From positions 3,282,484 through 3,346,483 of the forward strand of contig JAOSJU010000001.1 in NCBI GenBank assembly GCA_027493945.1: 64,000 nucleotides of DNA, read 5' to 3'. The stretch's first letter is position 1; each line of letters begins with the position of its first letter. This document shows positions 9,334 through 19,829 of the stretch, piece by piece. This DNA is from Burkholderiaceae bacterium. Lineage in GTDB: Bacteria > Pseudomonadota > Gammaproteobacteria > Burkholderiales > Burkholderiaceae_E. The notes under the pieces are model-generated. The model ran no database searches and was not told the DNA's origin. It saw nothing but the letters and a program-made list of their open reading frames with translations. The position numbers were made by a program, and so were the translations under genes.

Positions 9334-10767
9334 ATGCTCATCCCGGTCATCCTCTCCGGCGGCGCCGGCACGCGGCTGTGGCCGGTGTCGCGCGAGGCGT
9401 TTCCGAAGCCGTTCATGAAGCTGGGCGGCGAGTTCAGCCTGCTGCAGCGCACGCTCAGGCGCTCGCTCCCGCTGGCCGACGGGCATCTCGCGGCGATCGT
9501 CACCAACGCCGAGTATTTCTTCCGCACGCGCGAGGAGATCGACACGCTGCCGGCCGCCGCGGACCAGCGCATCGTGCAACTGCTCGAGCCGGCCGGGCGC
9601 AATACCGCCCCGGCGATCGCGATGGCGGCGCTGTGGGCGCAATCGATCGACCCCGCGGCCACGTTGCTGGTGCTGCCCGCCGATCATCTCATTCCCGACG
9701 AAGCGGCCTTCCAGGAGAGCGCCCGCCGGGCGGCCGCACTCGCCGAGCGCGGCGCGATCGTGCTGTTCGGCATTCGCCCCACCGCTCCGGAAACCGGTTT
9801 CGGCTACATCGAGACCGGCGACGCGCTGCCCGGCCATGCGCTGAAGGTGCGCCGTTTCGTCGAGAAGCCCGACGCCGCACGGGCGACGCAGTTCCTCGCC
9901 GCAGGCAACTTCGTCTGGAACAGCGGCATGTTCTGCTTCGGCGCGAAGACGATCCTGGACGCGATGCAGACGCACGCCCCCGAAGTGCTCGCCGGCGCGC
10001 GCGCCGCATGGGAGGCGAGCCGCGGCAACGCCACCGGGCAGAAGCTGCCGATCGCCGCGGAGCCCTTCGCGGCCTGCCCGAGCATCTCGATCGACTATGC
10101 GGTGATGGAGAAGGCCGACGGCGTCGTCGTGCTGCCGTCGCGCTTCGTCTGGAGCGACATCGGCTCCTGGAAGGCGGTTTCCGAGCAGCTCGAACCCGAC
10201 GCCGACGGCAACACCACGCTGGGCGAGACGATGCTCGTGGACGCGAAGAACACGCACATCCAGAGCGAGGACCGGCTGGTCGCGGCGGTGGGCGTCGAGA
10301 ACCTGCTGGTGGTCGACACGCCCGACGCGCTGCTGGTCGCCAGCAAGGACGCGAGCCAGCAGGTGAAGGAGATCGTCGGCCGGCTGAAATCGAAAGGGCA
10401 CGAGGCGGCCCGGCTGCACCGCACCGTCGCGCGGCCGTGGGGCACGTACACGGTGCTCCAGGAAGGCCCGCGCTTCAAGATCAAGCGCATCGAGGTCAAG
10501 CCGAAGCAGACGCTGTCGCTGCAGATGCACCATCATCGCAGCGAGCACTGGATCGTGGTGTCCGGCACGGCGAAGGTTAGTTGCGACGAGCGCTCGTTCC
10601 TGGTCGCGGCCAACGAATCCACCTACATTCCGATCGGCTCGAAGCACCGGCTGGAGAATCCCGGCGTCGTCGACCGGGTGATGATCGAGGTCCAGTGCGG
10701 CGACTATCTCGGTGAGGACGACATCGTGCGCTTCGAGGACGCCTACGGTCGCACCCCGCCCGCCTGA
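9334..10767 (+). CDS. manC: Mannose-1-phosphate guanylyltransferase/mannose-6-phosphate isomerase
   Basis: A bifunctional enzyme producing GDP-mannose. The N-terminal nucleotidyltransferase domain starts [20 protein letters not shown] and has [10 protein letters not shown] and FGYIETGD. The C-terminal cupin phosphomannose-isomerase domain (from about residue 360) has [20 protein letters not shown] and the metal-site block [19 protein letters not shown]. Length (477 residues) is standard for type II GMP/PMI. The ATG 9334 is chosen over the longer ORF. A TACAAT hexamer (9293-9298) about 36 bases upstream is a candidate -10. Polysaccharide assembly genes are not in the window. Confidence 0.94.
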   Translation: MLIPVILSGGAGTRLWPVSREAFPKPFMKLGGEFSLLQRTLRRSLPLADGHLAAIVTNAEYFFRTREEIDTLPAAADQRIVQLLEPAGRNTAPAIAMAALWAQSIDPAATLLVLPADHLIPDEAAFQESARRAAALAERGAIVLFGIRPTAPETGFGYIETGDALPGHALKVRRFVEKPDAARATQFLAAGNFVWNSGMFCFGAKTILDAMQTHAPEVLAGARAAWEASRGNATGQKLPIAAEPFAACPSISIDYAVMEKADGVVVLPSRFVWSDIGSWKAVSEQLEPDADGNTTLGETMLVDAKNTHIQSEDRLVAAVGVENLLVVDTPDALLVASKDASQQVKEIVGRLKSKGHEAARLHRTVARPWGTYTVLQEGPRFKIKRIEVKPKQTLSLQMHHHRSEHWIVVSGTAKVSCDERSFLVAANESTYIPIGSKHRLENPGVVDRVMIEVQCGDYLGEDDIVRFEDAYGRTPPA

Positions 10768-11352
10768 ACGCGCCCGCCGGCCGGCGACGCCGAAGGCGCG
10801 CTGGTTCTACGCGCTGCGCCCCGACGCCGCCGCGGCGGCGCGCCTGGGCGCGCTCGCCGCACGGCTGGCCGCGAGCCTGGGGGCCGGCCGCTGGCGGCCG
10901 GCGACATCCACCTCACGCTGGTCTTCGTCGGCGAGCGCCCGGCTGCCGACGAACCGAGGCTGGCCGGCGCGCTCGCGGGCATCGATTCGAGCTGGCCCGC
11001 GCTGGCGCTGACCCGTCTGGGCAGCTTCGGACGCGGGCTGTACTGGGTCGGCCCCGCCCATCCGCAAGGCGCGACCGCCGGCGACGCGACCGACGGCAGT
11101 GCGCCGCCCTGGCCGGCCGCGCTCGCCGCACAGCTGCAGCAGCGGCTGCGCGAGGCGGGCATCGCCTTCGACGAGCGCGCGCTGCACCTGCATGCGACGC
11201 TGCTTCGCGGCGCGCGCCGCGATGTGCGCCTCGGGCTCGAGGCTTTCGCCGACGCGCTGCCGATCGAATCGTCCCGCTGGACGCTGGCGCTGGGCTGCTC
11301 CGATGCCGGTTCGACGCCGCAGCGCCGCTATCGCTGGCGCGAGGCCCGATAG
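10768..11352 (+). CDS. thpR: RNA 2',3'-cyclic phosphodiesterase (LigT/ThpR), apparent frameshift, start unresolved
   Basis: A 2H-phosphoesterase family member that opens 2',3'-cyclic phosphates or handles RNA ends. The N-terminal half reads KARWFYALRPDAAAAARLGA in one frame; the rest reads DIHLTLVFVGERP, GRGLYWVGPAHP and ERALHLHATLLRGARR in another. The two HxT motifs are HLT and HAT, both catalytic in the family. A single missing base near 10880 reconciles the halves. No ATG, GTG or TTG start fits before KARWFYALRP, so a second lesion or an unusual start close to the manC stop is likely. The stop is TAG 11350-11352. Confidence 0.8.
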   Translation, partial: TRPPAGDAEGALVLRAAPRRRRGGAPGRARRTAGREPGGRPLAAGDIHLTLVFVGERPAADEPRLAGALAGIDSSWPALALTRLGSFGRGLYWVGPAHPQGATAGDATDGSAPPWPAALAAQLQQRLREAGIAFDERALHLHATLLRGARRDVRLGLEAFADALPIESSRWTLALGCSDAGSTPQRRYRWREAR

Positions 11353-11374
11353 CCGACCCGGCCGCCGCGTGCCA

Positions 11375-11408
11375 CTGTCACCGGCCCGTCATCTGCAAGT
11401 CATAAAAT
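11375..11408 (+). promoter_or_regulatory. Pho box and -10 upstream of phoB
   Basis: CTGTCAC (11375-11381), four bases CGGC, then CCGTCAT (11386-11392) match the two 7-base PhoB half-sites separated by 4 bases. Ten bases later comes TAAAAT (11403-11408), the spacing expected where the Pho box replaces the -35. It implies PhoB autoregulation of phoB-phoR. The arrangement mirrors that in front of pstS. Confidence 0.82.
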
Positions 11409-11416
11409 CCGGCTCC

Positions 11417-12103
11417 GTGAACGCCAGAATCCTGATCGTCGAGGACGAACCGGCCATCCGCGAACTGGTCGCGGTGAACCTGCGCCATGCCGGCTACACG
11501 GTCATCGAGGCCGAGACCGCGGAAGCCGCGCGCGCGTGGATCGACGCGGGCTTGCCCGACCTCGTCCTGCTCGACTGGATGCTGCCCGGGCAGTCCGGCG
11601 TCGACCTCGCCCGGCAGCTGCGCGCGCAGCCCCGCACCGCGAAGCTGCCGATCGTGATGCTGACCGCGCGCGCGCAGGAGGGCGACCGGCTGCAGGGCTT
11701 CGACGTGGGCGCCGACGACTACGTGACCAAGCCCTTCTCGCCGCGCGAGCTGCTTGCGAGGATCCGCGCGCTGTTGCGCCGCACGGCGCCGCAGGCCGAG
11801 GCCGATCCGATCGAGATCGCGGGGCTGCGGCTCGAGCCCGAGACCCTGCGGGTGTATGCGGGCGAGCAGGTGCTCGAGCTGAGCCCCACCGAGTTCCGCC
11901 TGCTGCACTTCTTCATGAAGAACCCCGATCGGGTCCTGTCGCGCGCGCGGCTGCTCGACAACGTCTGGGGCGATCACGTGTATATTGAGGAACGCACGGT
12001 CGACGTCCACATCCGGCGGTTGCGCCTGGCGCTCGCGCCGGGCGGCCACGACCGGCTGATCGAGACCGTGCGCGGAGGGGGGTACCGCTTCCTGCCCCGC
12101 TGA
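11417..12103 (+). CDS. phoB: Phosphate regulon response regulator PhoB
   Basis: PhoB activates phosphate-starvation genes when phosphorylated by PhoR. The 228-residue OmpR-family protein has a receiver domain (ILIVEDEPAIRELV acidic pair, phospho-acceptor in LVLLDWMLPGQSG, Lys in YVTKPFSPREL) and a winged-helix domain with LSPTEFRLLHFFMKNPDRV and VDVHIRRLRLAL. The start is GTG 11417 (MNARILIVEDE), 25 bases after the Pho box; no ATG fits. The identification as PhoB rather than another OmpR regulator rests on the phoR neighbour, the facing pst operon and the WMLPGQSG and FMKNPDRVLSRA blocks. Confidence 0.95.
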   Translation: MNARILIVEDEPAIRELVAVNLRHAGYTVIEAETAEAARAWIDAGLPDLVLLDWMLPGQSGVDLARQLRAQPRTAKLPIVMLTARAQEGDRLQGFDVGADDYVTKPFSPRELLARIRALLRRTAPQAEADPIEIAGLRLEPETLRVYAGEQVLELSPTEFRLLHFFMKNPDRVLSRARLLDNVWGDHVYIEERTVDVHIRRLRLALAPGGHDRLIETVRGGGYRFLPR

Positions 12104-12132
12104 GATCCGGCAATCTCCTCGAGCCCGTTCCC

Positions 12133-13528
<1,396 letters not shown>

Positions 13529-14225
13529 CGCAGGTCGACGCCCTCGACCATGTTGACCACGTACTCGGCGATGTTCTTCGCGTGATCGCCCGCGCGCTCG
13601 ATCGACTGCACGACGAAGATCAGCGCCAGGCACGTCGACACCGTGTCCGGGCGCGACGACATCGTCGCCACCAGTTCCTCGATCAGCCCGTCGCGCAAGG
13701 CGTCGACCTCGTCGTCGCGCTGGCCGAGCACCGCGGCGATCCGGGTGTCGTGGCGCACGAATGCGTCGAGCGCCGAATCGAGCATCCCGCGCACCAGCGC
13801 GGACATCCGCTCGATGCGGTCCATGGCGATCGGCGACCCGGCCAGGTGCAGCACGCGCGCCTTCAGCGCGATCTTCTTGGCCTCGTCGCCGATGCGCTCG
13901 AGGTCGTTGATCGTGTGGATGACGGCGATGATCTCGCGCAGGTCGATCGCGATCGGCTGGCGGCGGGCGATCGTCTGGTTGCAGCGCAGGTCCGACTCGA
14001 CCTGGAGCTGGTTCACCTTCTGCTCGTCGGCGAGCACCTGCGCGACGAGGTCGAGGTCGCGCAGCCGCACCGCGTCGATCGCGCGCACGAGCTGGCGCTC
14101 GACCAGGCCGCCCATTGTAGCGACCGCGCTGCGAAGCACGTCGATGTCGGTGTCGAACTGGCGATGGATGTGTTCCGGAAGCATCTGTTTCGCTCGCTGC
14201 CTGTGCCTGGGTGGGCCTGCCGGGT

Positions 14226-15005
14226 TCAGCCGAACCGGCCGGTGATGTAGTCCTCGGTCGCCTTCTTCCGCGGCTTGACGAAGATCTCGTCGGTGCTGCC
14301 GAACTCGACCAGCTCGCCGAGGTACATGTAGGCGGTGTAGTCCGAGATCCGCGCCGCCTGCTGCATGTTGTGCGTGACGATGGCGATCGAGTATTCGTGC
14401 TTCAGCTCGTTGACCAGCTCCTCGATCTTCGCGGTCGAGATCGGATCGAGCGCGCTGGTCGGCTCGTCGAGCAGCAACACCTCGGGCTTCACCGCCACCA
14501 TCCGCGCGATGCACAGCCGCTGCTGCTGGCCGCCCGACAGGCTCAGCCCGCTCTGGCCGAGCTTGTCCTTGACCTCTTCCCACAACGCCGCCTTGCGCAG
14601 TGCCCACTCCACGCGCTCGTGCATCGCGTCGCCCGACAGGCTCTCGTACAGGCGCACGCCGAAGGCGACGTTCTCGAAGATCGTCATCGGGAACGGCGTC
14701 GGCTTCTGGAACACCATGCCGATCTTCGCGCGCAGCAGGTTCACGTCCTGCGACGGATCGAGGATATCGCGGCCGTTGAAGCGGATCTCGCCGACCGCCC
14801 GCTGGTTCGGGTACAGGTCGAACATCCGGTTGAAGGTGCGCAGCAGCGTCGACTTGCCGCAACCGGAAGGGCCGATGAAAGCGGTCACGCGGTTGCGCGC
14901 GATGTCCAGCGACACCCCGCTCAGCCCCTGGAACTTCCCGTAGAAGAACGACAGGTCCCTGACCTCGATGACGGGTGGGGGGACGGCGTGGAAAGCGGAG
15001 TTCAT
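14226..15005 (-). CDS. pstB: Phosphate ABC transporter ATP-binding protein PstB
   Basis: The ATPase of the high-affinity phosphate importer. The 259-residue protein has Walker [20 protein letters not shown], the Q-loop [10 protein letters not shown], signature [16 protein letters not shown], Walker [14 protein letters not shown] and the H-loop [14 protein letters not shown], plus the PstB-specific [16 protein letters not shown]. It starts [20 protein letters not shown]. About 55 bases separate it from pstA; this gap holds a dispersed repeat half-copy rather than a tight junction. Confidence 0.96.
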   Translation of the reverse strand: MNSAFHAVPPPVIEVRDLSFFYGKFQGLSGVSLDIARNRVTAFIGPSGCGKSTLLRTFNRMFDLYPNQRAVGEIRFNGRDILDPSQDVNLLRAKIGMVFQKPTPFPMTIFENVAFGVRLYESLSGDAMHERVEWALRKAALWEEVKDKLGQSGLSLSGGQQQRLCIARMVAVKPEVLLLDEPTSALDPISTAKIEELVNELKHEYSIAIVTHNMQQAARISDYTAYMYLGELVEFGSTDEIFVKPRKKATEDYITGRFG

Positions 15006-15011
15006 TCGGTG

Positions 15012-15066
15012 TTTCCGTTCGGGACGGACGAGCGGGTGCGGCGGATGCTTTCACAGGCTCTCAGGC
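15012..15066. repeat. Dispersed repeat half-copy between pstA and pstB
   Basis: The block beginning GTTCGGGACGGACGAGCGGG and ending TTTCACAGGCTCTCAGGCG recurs with a handful of mismatches at about 30376-30426, where it forms the right arm of a complete inverted-repeat element. Here only this arm is present. On the minus strand the pstA stop codon TGA is the first three bases of the motif TGAGAGCCTGT. Confidence 0.8.
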
Positions 15067-15906
15067 GCGCAGCCTGTCGCGGAACGCCATTCTCGCGAGC
15101 ACGTTGATGCCCAGCACGATCAGCGCGATCAGCGCGGCACCGCCCCAGGCGAGCTGCTGCCAGTTCTCGTACGGGCTCATCGCGAAGTTGTAGATGACCA
15201 CCGGCAGGTTCGCCATCGGGCGGCCCATGTCGGCGTTGAAGAACTGGTTGTTCAGCGCGGTGAACAGCAGCGGGGCGGTCTCGCCGATGATCCGCGCGAC
15301 CGCCAGCAGCACGCCGGTGAGCACGCCGCCGCGAACCGCGCGAAGCGTCACCGCGAGACTCACCTTCCAGCGCGGCGCACCGAGCGCGAACGCCGCCTCG
15401 CGCAGGCTGCCTGGCACCAGCGCGAGCATGTTCTCGGTGGTGCGCACCACCACCGGGATCGCGATCAGGCTGAGCGCGAGCGACCCGGACCACCCCGAGA
15501 AGTGCCTGACCGTCGCGACCGCGACCGCGTAGACGAACAGTCCGATCACGATCGACGGCGCCGACAGCATGATGTCGGTGACGAAGCGCGTCGCCGAGGC
15601 GAACTTCGAGCGCGCGCCGAACTCCGCCAGGTAGATGCCGGCCAGGATTCCGATCGGCGTGGAGATGAAGGTCGCGACACCGACCATCATCAGGCTGCCG
15701 ACGATCGCGTTGGCGAGTCCGCCGCCTTCGGTGCCGGGCGCCGGCGTCGAGCGCAGGAAGAAATCGACGCTGAACGCCGACAGTCCGTTCCAGAACAGCG
15801 TGAACAGGATCCACAGCAGTGCCGCGAGCCCGAGCGCCATCGACACGCCGGACAGCGCGAGGCCGGTCATGTTGGCGAGCCTGCGGCGCCGATGAAGGGT
15901 GATCAT
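15061..15906 (-). CDS. pstA: Phosphate ABC transporter permease PstA
   Basis: One of the two membrane subunits of the Pst importer. The 281-residue protein has about six hydrophobic segments and the EAA-type coupling region PGSLREAAFALGAPRWKVSL, then ARIIGETAPLLFTAL, characteristic of PstA. ATG 15906 (MITLHRRRR) is preferred because GAGG precedes it by about nine bases and it follows the pstC stop; the ATG at 15924 would overlap pstC. The stop is supplied at the edge of the dispersed repeat. Confidence 0.95.
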   Translation of the reverse strand: MITLHRRRRLANMTGLALSGVSMALGLAALLWILFTLFWNGLSAFSVDFFLRSTPAPGTEGGGLANAIVGSLMMVGVATFISTPIGILAGIYLAEFGARSKFASATRFVTDIMLSAPSIVIGLFVYAVAVATVRHFSGWSGSLALSLIAIPVVVRTTENMLALVPGSLREAAFALGAPRWKVSLAVTLRAVRGGVLTGVLLAVARIIGETAPLLFTALNNQFFNADMGRPMANLPVVIYNFAMSPYENWQQLAWGGAALIALIVLGINVLARMAFRDRLRA

Positions 15907-15916
15907 CGTGCCGACC

Positions 15917-16903
15917 TCAGGCACCGGTGCGCGCCACGCTGCGCTGCGTGAGCCACTTGGCGATCGCCAGCACGACGAAAGTGATCACGAACAGCAGCAG
16001 GCCGAGAGCGAACAGGGCGGGAATGTGCAGCGCCGGATCGGCCTCGGCGAACTCGTTGGCGAGCGTCGAGGCGATGGAATTTCCCGGCGCGAACAGGCTC
16101 GCGGCCAGCCGGTTGGCATTGCCGATCACGAAGGTCACCGCCATCGTCTCGCCGAGCGCTCGGCCCGGGCCAAGCATGACCCCGCCGATCACGCCGACGC
16201 GCGTATAGGGGAGCACGATGTGCCGCACGACTTCCCAGGTCGTGCAGCCGAGCCCGTAGGCCGACTCCTTGAGCACCGGCGGCACGGTCTCGAACACGTC
16301 GCGCATCACCGACGCGATGAACGGGATCACCATCAGCGCCAGCACCACGCCCGCGGTGAAGATGCCGATGCCCAGCGGCGGCCCGGCGAACAGCGGCAGC
16401 CCCGTCGCGACGAGCCACGGCTGCACGCGGTCCTGCAGCAGCGGCGCGAGCACGAACAGCCCCCAGAAACCATAGATGATCGACGGGATCCCTGCGAGCA
16501 GCTCGATCGCCGTACCGAGCGGCCGCTTCAGCCAGCCCGGGCACATCTCGGTCAGGAAGACCGCGATGCCGAAACTGATCGGCACGCCGATCAGCAGCGC
16601 GATCGCGGAGGTGGCCACCGTGCCGTAGACCGCGATCACGGCCCCGTAGACGTCGTCGGACGGGCTCCACTTCGTGCCGTAGAAGAACCCTGCCCCGAAC
16701 TCGCGCAACGCCGGCCAGGCCTGGATCACCAGCGCGACCAGGATGCCCATCAGCCCCGCCAGCACGAGCGCGGCGAACGCGAGGGTTACGGCGTGGAAGA
16801 TCCGGTCCTGCACGGCGAACCGGTGAACACGCCGCGCGAGCGCCTGCTGCGCGCGGGTGCCCGCGCCTGCCGGCATTCGCGCGAACGTGCTCGCCAGACT
16901 CAT
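15917..16903 (-). CDS. pstC: Phosphate ABC transporter permease PstC
   Basis: The second membrane subunit of the Pst importer. The 328-residue protein starts [20 protein letters not shown] and has a long cytosolic N-terminus before the first membrane segment [40 protein letters not shown] and [20 protein letters not shown] are PstC hallmarks, as is [19 protein letters not shown]. The ATG at 16903 overlaps the pstS stop (ATGA), so the longer ORF start upstream inside pstS is rejected. Confidence 0.96.
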   Translation of the reverse strand: MSLASTFARMPAGAGTRAQQALARRVHRFAVQDRIFHAVTLAFAALVLAGLMGILVALVIQAWPALREFGAGFFYGTKWSPSDDVYGAVIAVYGTVATSAIALLIGVPISFGIAVFLTEMCPGWLKRPLGTAIELLAGIPSIIYGFWGLFVLAPLLQDRVQPWLVATGLPLFAGPPLGIGIFTAGVVLALMVIPFIASVMRDVFETVPPVLKESAYGLGCTTWEVVRHIVLPYTRVGVIGGVMLGPGRALGETMAVTFVIGNANRLAASLFAPGNSIASTLANEFAEADPALHIPALFALGLLLFVITFVVLAIAKWLTQRSVARTGA

Positions 16904-17943
16904 TGCGCCGCGGTGATCACGGGCGTGCCCGAGGCGTTCCGGATGTCCTTCCACGAGGCCTCGATCTGCCTGACGACCCCGGCCGGCAGCGGCACGTAGT
17001 CGAGCTCCAGCGCCAGGTTCTGACCCTTGTTCAGCGCCCACTGGAAGAACTTCAGCGCTTCGAGCGAACGCTCGGGCTTTTCGGCGGCCTTGTGCATCAG
17101 GATGAAGCTCGCCGAGGTCATCGGCCACGCCCGGTCACCGGGCTGGTTGTTCAGGTTGACGCCGAAGCCGGGGGCGGCATTCCAGTTCGCGTTGGCCGCG
17201 GCCGCCGCGAAGCTCTTGTCGTCGGGTTGCACCGTCTTGCCGTCGCGGTTGACCATGGCCGTGTGCGTCATCCTGTTCTGCTTGGCGTACGCGTATTCCA
17301 CGTAGCCGATCGCGCCGTCGATCTTGACGACGTTCGCCGCCACGCCCGCGTTGCCCTTGCCGCCGACGCCGGACTTCCAGTTGACCGTCTTGCCCGCGCC
17401 GACCTCGCTCTTGAAGGCGCTCGAAACCTGGGCCAGGTAGTCGGTGAAACCGGCGGTCGTGCCCGACGAGTCCGACCGGTACACCAGCGTGATCGCAGTC
17501 GACGGCAGCTTCACGCCGGAGTTGATCCCGGCGATCTTCGCGTCGTTCCACTTCGTGACCGCGCCCCGATAGATGTCCGCGAGCACGTCGCCGGTGAGCT
17601 TCATCTGGCCGGGCTGAACGCCCGGCAGGTTGACCACCGCGACGATGCCGCCGATCACGGCCGGGAACTGCAGCAGCCCGGCCTTGTCGAGATCCGGACC
17701 CTTCATCGGATCGTCCGAGGCACCGAAGTCCACCGTCCTGGCGGTGATCTGCTTGATGCCGCCGCCCGATCCGATCGCCTGGTAGTTCACGCTGTGCCCG
17801 GTGGCCGCCTTGTAGGCTTCCGCCCATTTTGCATAGATCGGGGCGGGAAAGGTCGCGCCGGCGCCGGTGATGTCGGCGGCGTGTGCCGAGATCAAGCCGA
17901 GCGCGAGCGTACTGCCCGCCAGGAGTCGTATCGTCGATTTCAT
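16900..17943 (-). CDS. pstS: Phosphate-binding protein PstS
   Basis: The periplasmic phosphate receptor of the Pst importer. The 347-residue precursor begins with a signal peptide [20 protein letters not shown] followed by [20 protein letters not shown], the typical mature start. Binding-site blocks [20 protein letters not shown] and [18 protein letters not shown] are present. It is the first gene of the operon; the Pho box lies 52 bases upstream. Length and motifs are normal. The ORF-track extension upstream of MKST has no conservation. Confidence 0.96.
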   Translation of the reverse strand: MKSTIRLLAGSTLALGLISAHAADITGAGATFPAPIYAKWAEAYKAATGHSVNYQAIGSGGGIKQITARTVDFGASDDPMKGPDLDKAGLLQFPAVIGGIVAVVNLPGVQPGQMKLTGDVLADIYRGAVTKWNDAKIAGINSGVKLPSTAITLVYRSDSSGTTAGFTDYLAQVSSAFKSEVGAGKTVNWKSGVGGKGNAGVAANVVKIDGAIGYVEYAYAKQNRMTHTAMVNRDGKTVQPDDKSFAAAAANANWNAAPGFGVNLNNQPGDRAWPMTSASFILMHKAAEKPERSLEALKFFQWALNKGQNLALELDYVPLPAGVVRQIEASWKDIRNASGTPVITAAQ

Positions 17944-17978
17944 TCCTGTGTGTCCTGTCTGGTTGCGAACATGAGGAC

Positions 17979-18012
17979 ACGTTACGAGGGATCGATGACG
18001 GTTTCGTGACAC
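17979..18012 (-). promoter_or_regulatory. Pho box and -10 upstream of pstS
   Basis: On the minus strand GTGTCAC (18012-18006), GAAA, CCGTCAT (18001-17995) form two PhoB half-sites with 4-base spacing. After ten bases comes TAACGT (17984-17979) in the -10 position. The same geometry occurs before phoB, so both arms of the phosphate regulon appear to be PhoB-activated. Confidence 0.85.
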
Positions 18013-18070
18013 GGCGCGGCCGCGGCGACCGCCAACCCCGGGGCACGCGGCCGCAAGCCCCGGCTGCCTC

Positions 18071-18092
18071 GGTATCTGAAATACCATTGACA
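18071..18092 (+). promoter_or_regulatory. Possible operator and -35 upstream of arsC
   Basis: A short palindrome GGTATCTGAAATACC (18071-18085) is followed directly by TTGACA (18087-18092), a consensus -35 hexamer, about 97 bases before the arsC ATG. No good -10 is seen at the expected spacing. An ArsR-type repressor site is conceivable but no arsR gene is in the window. Confidence 0.4.
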
Positions 18093-18188
18093 CATTGCCG
18101 CGGCAGATTTCCTGGGACCGAGCAGCCTCGCCAATCGGAACGAGCGGCGTTCCGCTCGAGTCTTCGGCAACCTGACGTCGAGACCGCG

Positions 18189-18704
18189 ATGAGCGATTCG
18201 ATCCTGAACATCCTGGTGCTCTGCACCCACAACTCGGCACGCAGCGTGCTTGCCGAAGCGATGCTGAATCATTGGGCGGCCACGCTGGGGCGACCCGTCG
18301 GGGCGTTCAGCGCCGGCAGCGCTCCGAGCGGGCGCGTGAATCCCTTCGCGATCGAGGTGCTGGAGAAGGCCGGAATCGACGCGCGCGGCGCCCGCAGCAA
18401 GAGCTGGGACGAGTTCGCCGTCCCCGGCGCCCCGCCGCTTTCGATCGTGATCACGGTCTGCGACAGCGCCGCGGCGGAGACCTGCCCGGTGTTCGCCGGC
18501 GGGCGAGGCGAGCCGCCGGCGAAGGCGCACTGGGGCTACCCCGATCCGTCGAACACCCCAGGCGACGGCGACGCCAGGCGCCGCGCCTTCGAACTCACGC
18601 GGCAGGCGATCGGCTACCGGGTGCTGCAACTGCTCGGGTTGCCGCTGGAACGCATGGATCGGCGCACGCTGCAGGAAGCGCTCGCTGCGATCGGCCGCGA
18701 CTGA
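18189..18704 (+). CDS. arsC: Arsenate reductase, low-molecular-weight phosphatase type
   Basis: This 171-residue protein belongs to the low-molecular-weight tyrosine-phosphatase-fold arsenate reductases that reduce arsenate to arsenite. The P-loop-type active site [16 protein letters not shown] is near the start (Cys then Arg in CxxNSxRS), followed by [18 protein letters not shown], a [15 protein letters not shown] segment with the resolving cysteines, and [13 protein letters not shown]. Start ATG 18189. It is followed by the ACR3-type pump, so reduction and efflux are paired. It sits next to the phosphate importer, the entry route for arsenate. Confidence 0.88.
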   Translation: MSDSILNILVLCTHNSARSVLAEAMLNHWAATLGRPVGAFSAGSAPSGRVNPFAIEVLEKAGIDARGARSKSWDEFAVPGAPPLSIVITVCDSAAAETCPVFAGGRGEPPAKAHWGYPDPSNTPGDGDARRRAFELTRQAIGYRVLQLLGLPLERMDRRTLQEALAAIGRD

Positions 18705-18735
18705 AACCGCATCGATACCGACGGAACGCGACGAC

Positions 18736-19766
18736 ATGGGGCTCTTCGAACGCTATCTCTCCGTCTGGGTCGCACTGGGAATCGTCGCCGGCGTGTGCCT
18801 CGGCTCTGGTCGCGCCGGGGCTGTTCCAGGCGATCGCCGCCCTCGAGATCGCGCACGTCAACCTCGTGGTCGCGGTGTTCATCTGGGTGATGATCTACCC
18901 GATGATGATCCAGATCGACCTTGCGGCCGTGAAGGACGTGGGCCGGCGCCCGCGCGGGCTGGCGTTGACCCTGGTCGTCAACTGGCTGATCAAGCCGTTC
19001 ACGATGGCTGCGCTCGGCGTGGCGTTCTTCCGGTACGTCTTCGCCCCCTGGGTCGATCCGCAGTCGGCCAGCGAGTACATCGCCGGAATGATCCTGCTGG
19101 GCGTCGCGCCGTGCACCGCCATGGTGTTCGTCTGGAGCCAGCTGACGAAGGGCGACCCGAACTACACGCTGGTGCAGGTGTCGGTCAACGACCTGATCAT
19201 GGTGTTCGCGTTCGCACCGATCGCCGCGTTCCTGCTCGGCGTCACCGACGTGACCGTGCCGTGGGAGACGCTGCTGCTCTCCACCGTGCTCTACGTCGTG
19301 CTGCCGCTGGCCGCGGGCGTGGCCACCCGGCACCTGTGGCTCGCGGCGGGCGGCCCGCAGCGGCTCGCGCGCGGCGTGGCGGCGCTTCGAGCCCTGGTCG
19401 GTCGTCGGACTGATCGCTACCGTCGTGCTGCTCTTCGGCTTTCAGGCGCGCACGCTGGTCGAGCAACCGCTGGTGATCGCCCTGATCGCCGTGCCGCTGG
19501 TCATCCAGTCGTACGGGATCTTCTTCGTCAGCGCGCTCGGTGCGCGCTGGCTGCGCCTTCCGCACGACATCGCAGCACCGGCCTGCCTGATCGGCACCTC
19601 GAACTTCTTCGAGCTGGCGGTCGCGGTGGCGATCTCGCTGTTCGGGTTGCAGTCGGGCGCCGCCCCGGCGACGGTGGTTGGCGTGCTGGTCGAGGTACCC
19701 GTGATGCTGTCGCTGGTGGCGATCGCCAACCGGACGCGCCACTGGTACCCCGCGACCGGCTCGTAG
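18736..19766 (+). CDS. ACR3-family arsenite efflux transporter, two apparent frameshifts
   Basis: An inner-membrane arsenite exporter of the ACR3/BASS type, usually annotated arsB or acr3. The conserved opening [20 protein letters not shown] is in one frame, then [20 protein letters not shown] to [19 protein letters not shown] (with the functional Cys of the TM4 motif) and [15 protein letters not shown] in a second, and [20 protein letters not shown] to the end in a third. The breaks are near 18805 and 19388, each fixed by removing one base. Total length about 343 residues matches ACR3. The lesions probably reflect base errors, because every functional segment is well preserved. Confidence 0.87.
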
Positions 19767-19829
19767 GGCCCGTCCGCGCCACGATCGCCGTGCGCCGGCC
19801 CGGGCGCCCCGCGCCGCCGGCAGACGAGT

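Noticed and set aside
7530-10580. A 1016-residue plus-strand ORF across elements B and C and galE
   Set aside because: It reads through the palindromic repeats and is antisense to galE; no conserved segments.
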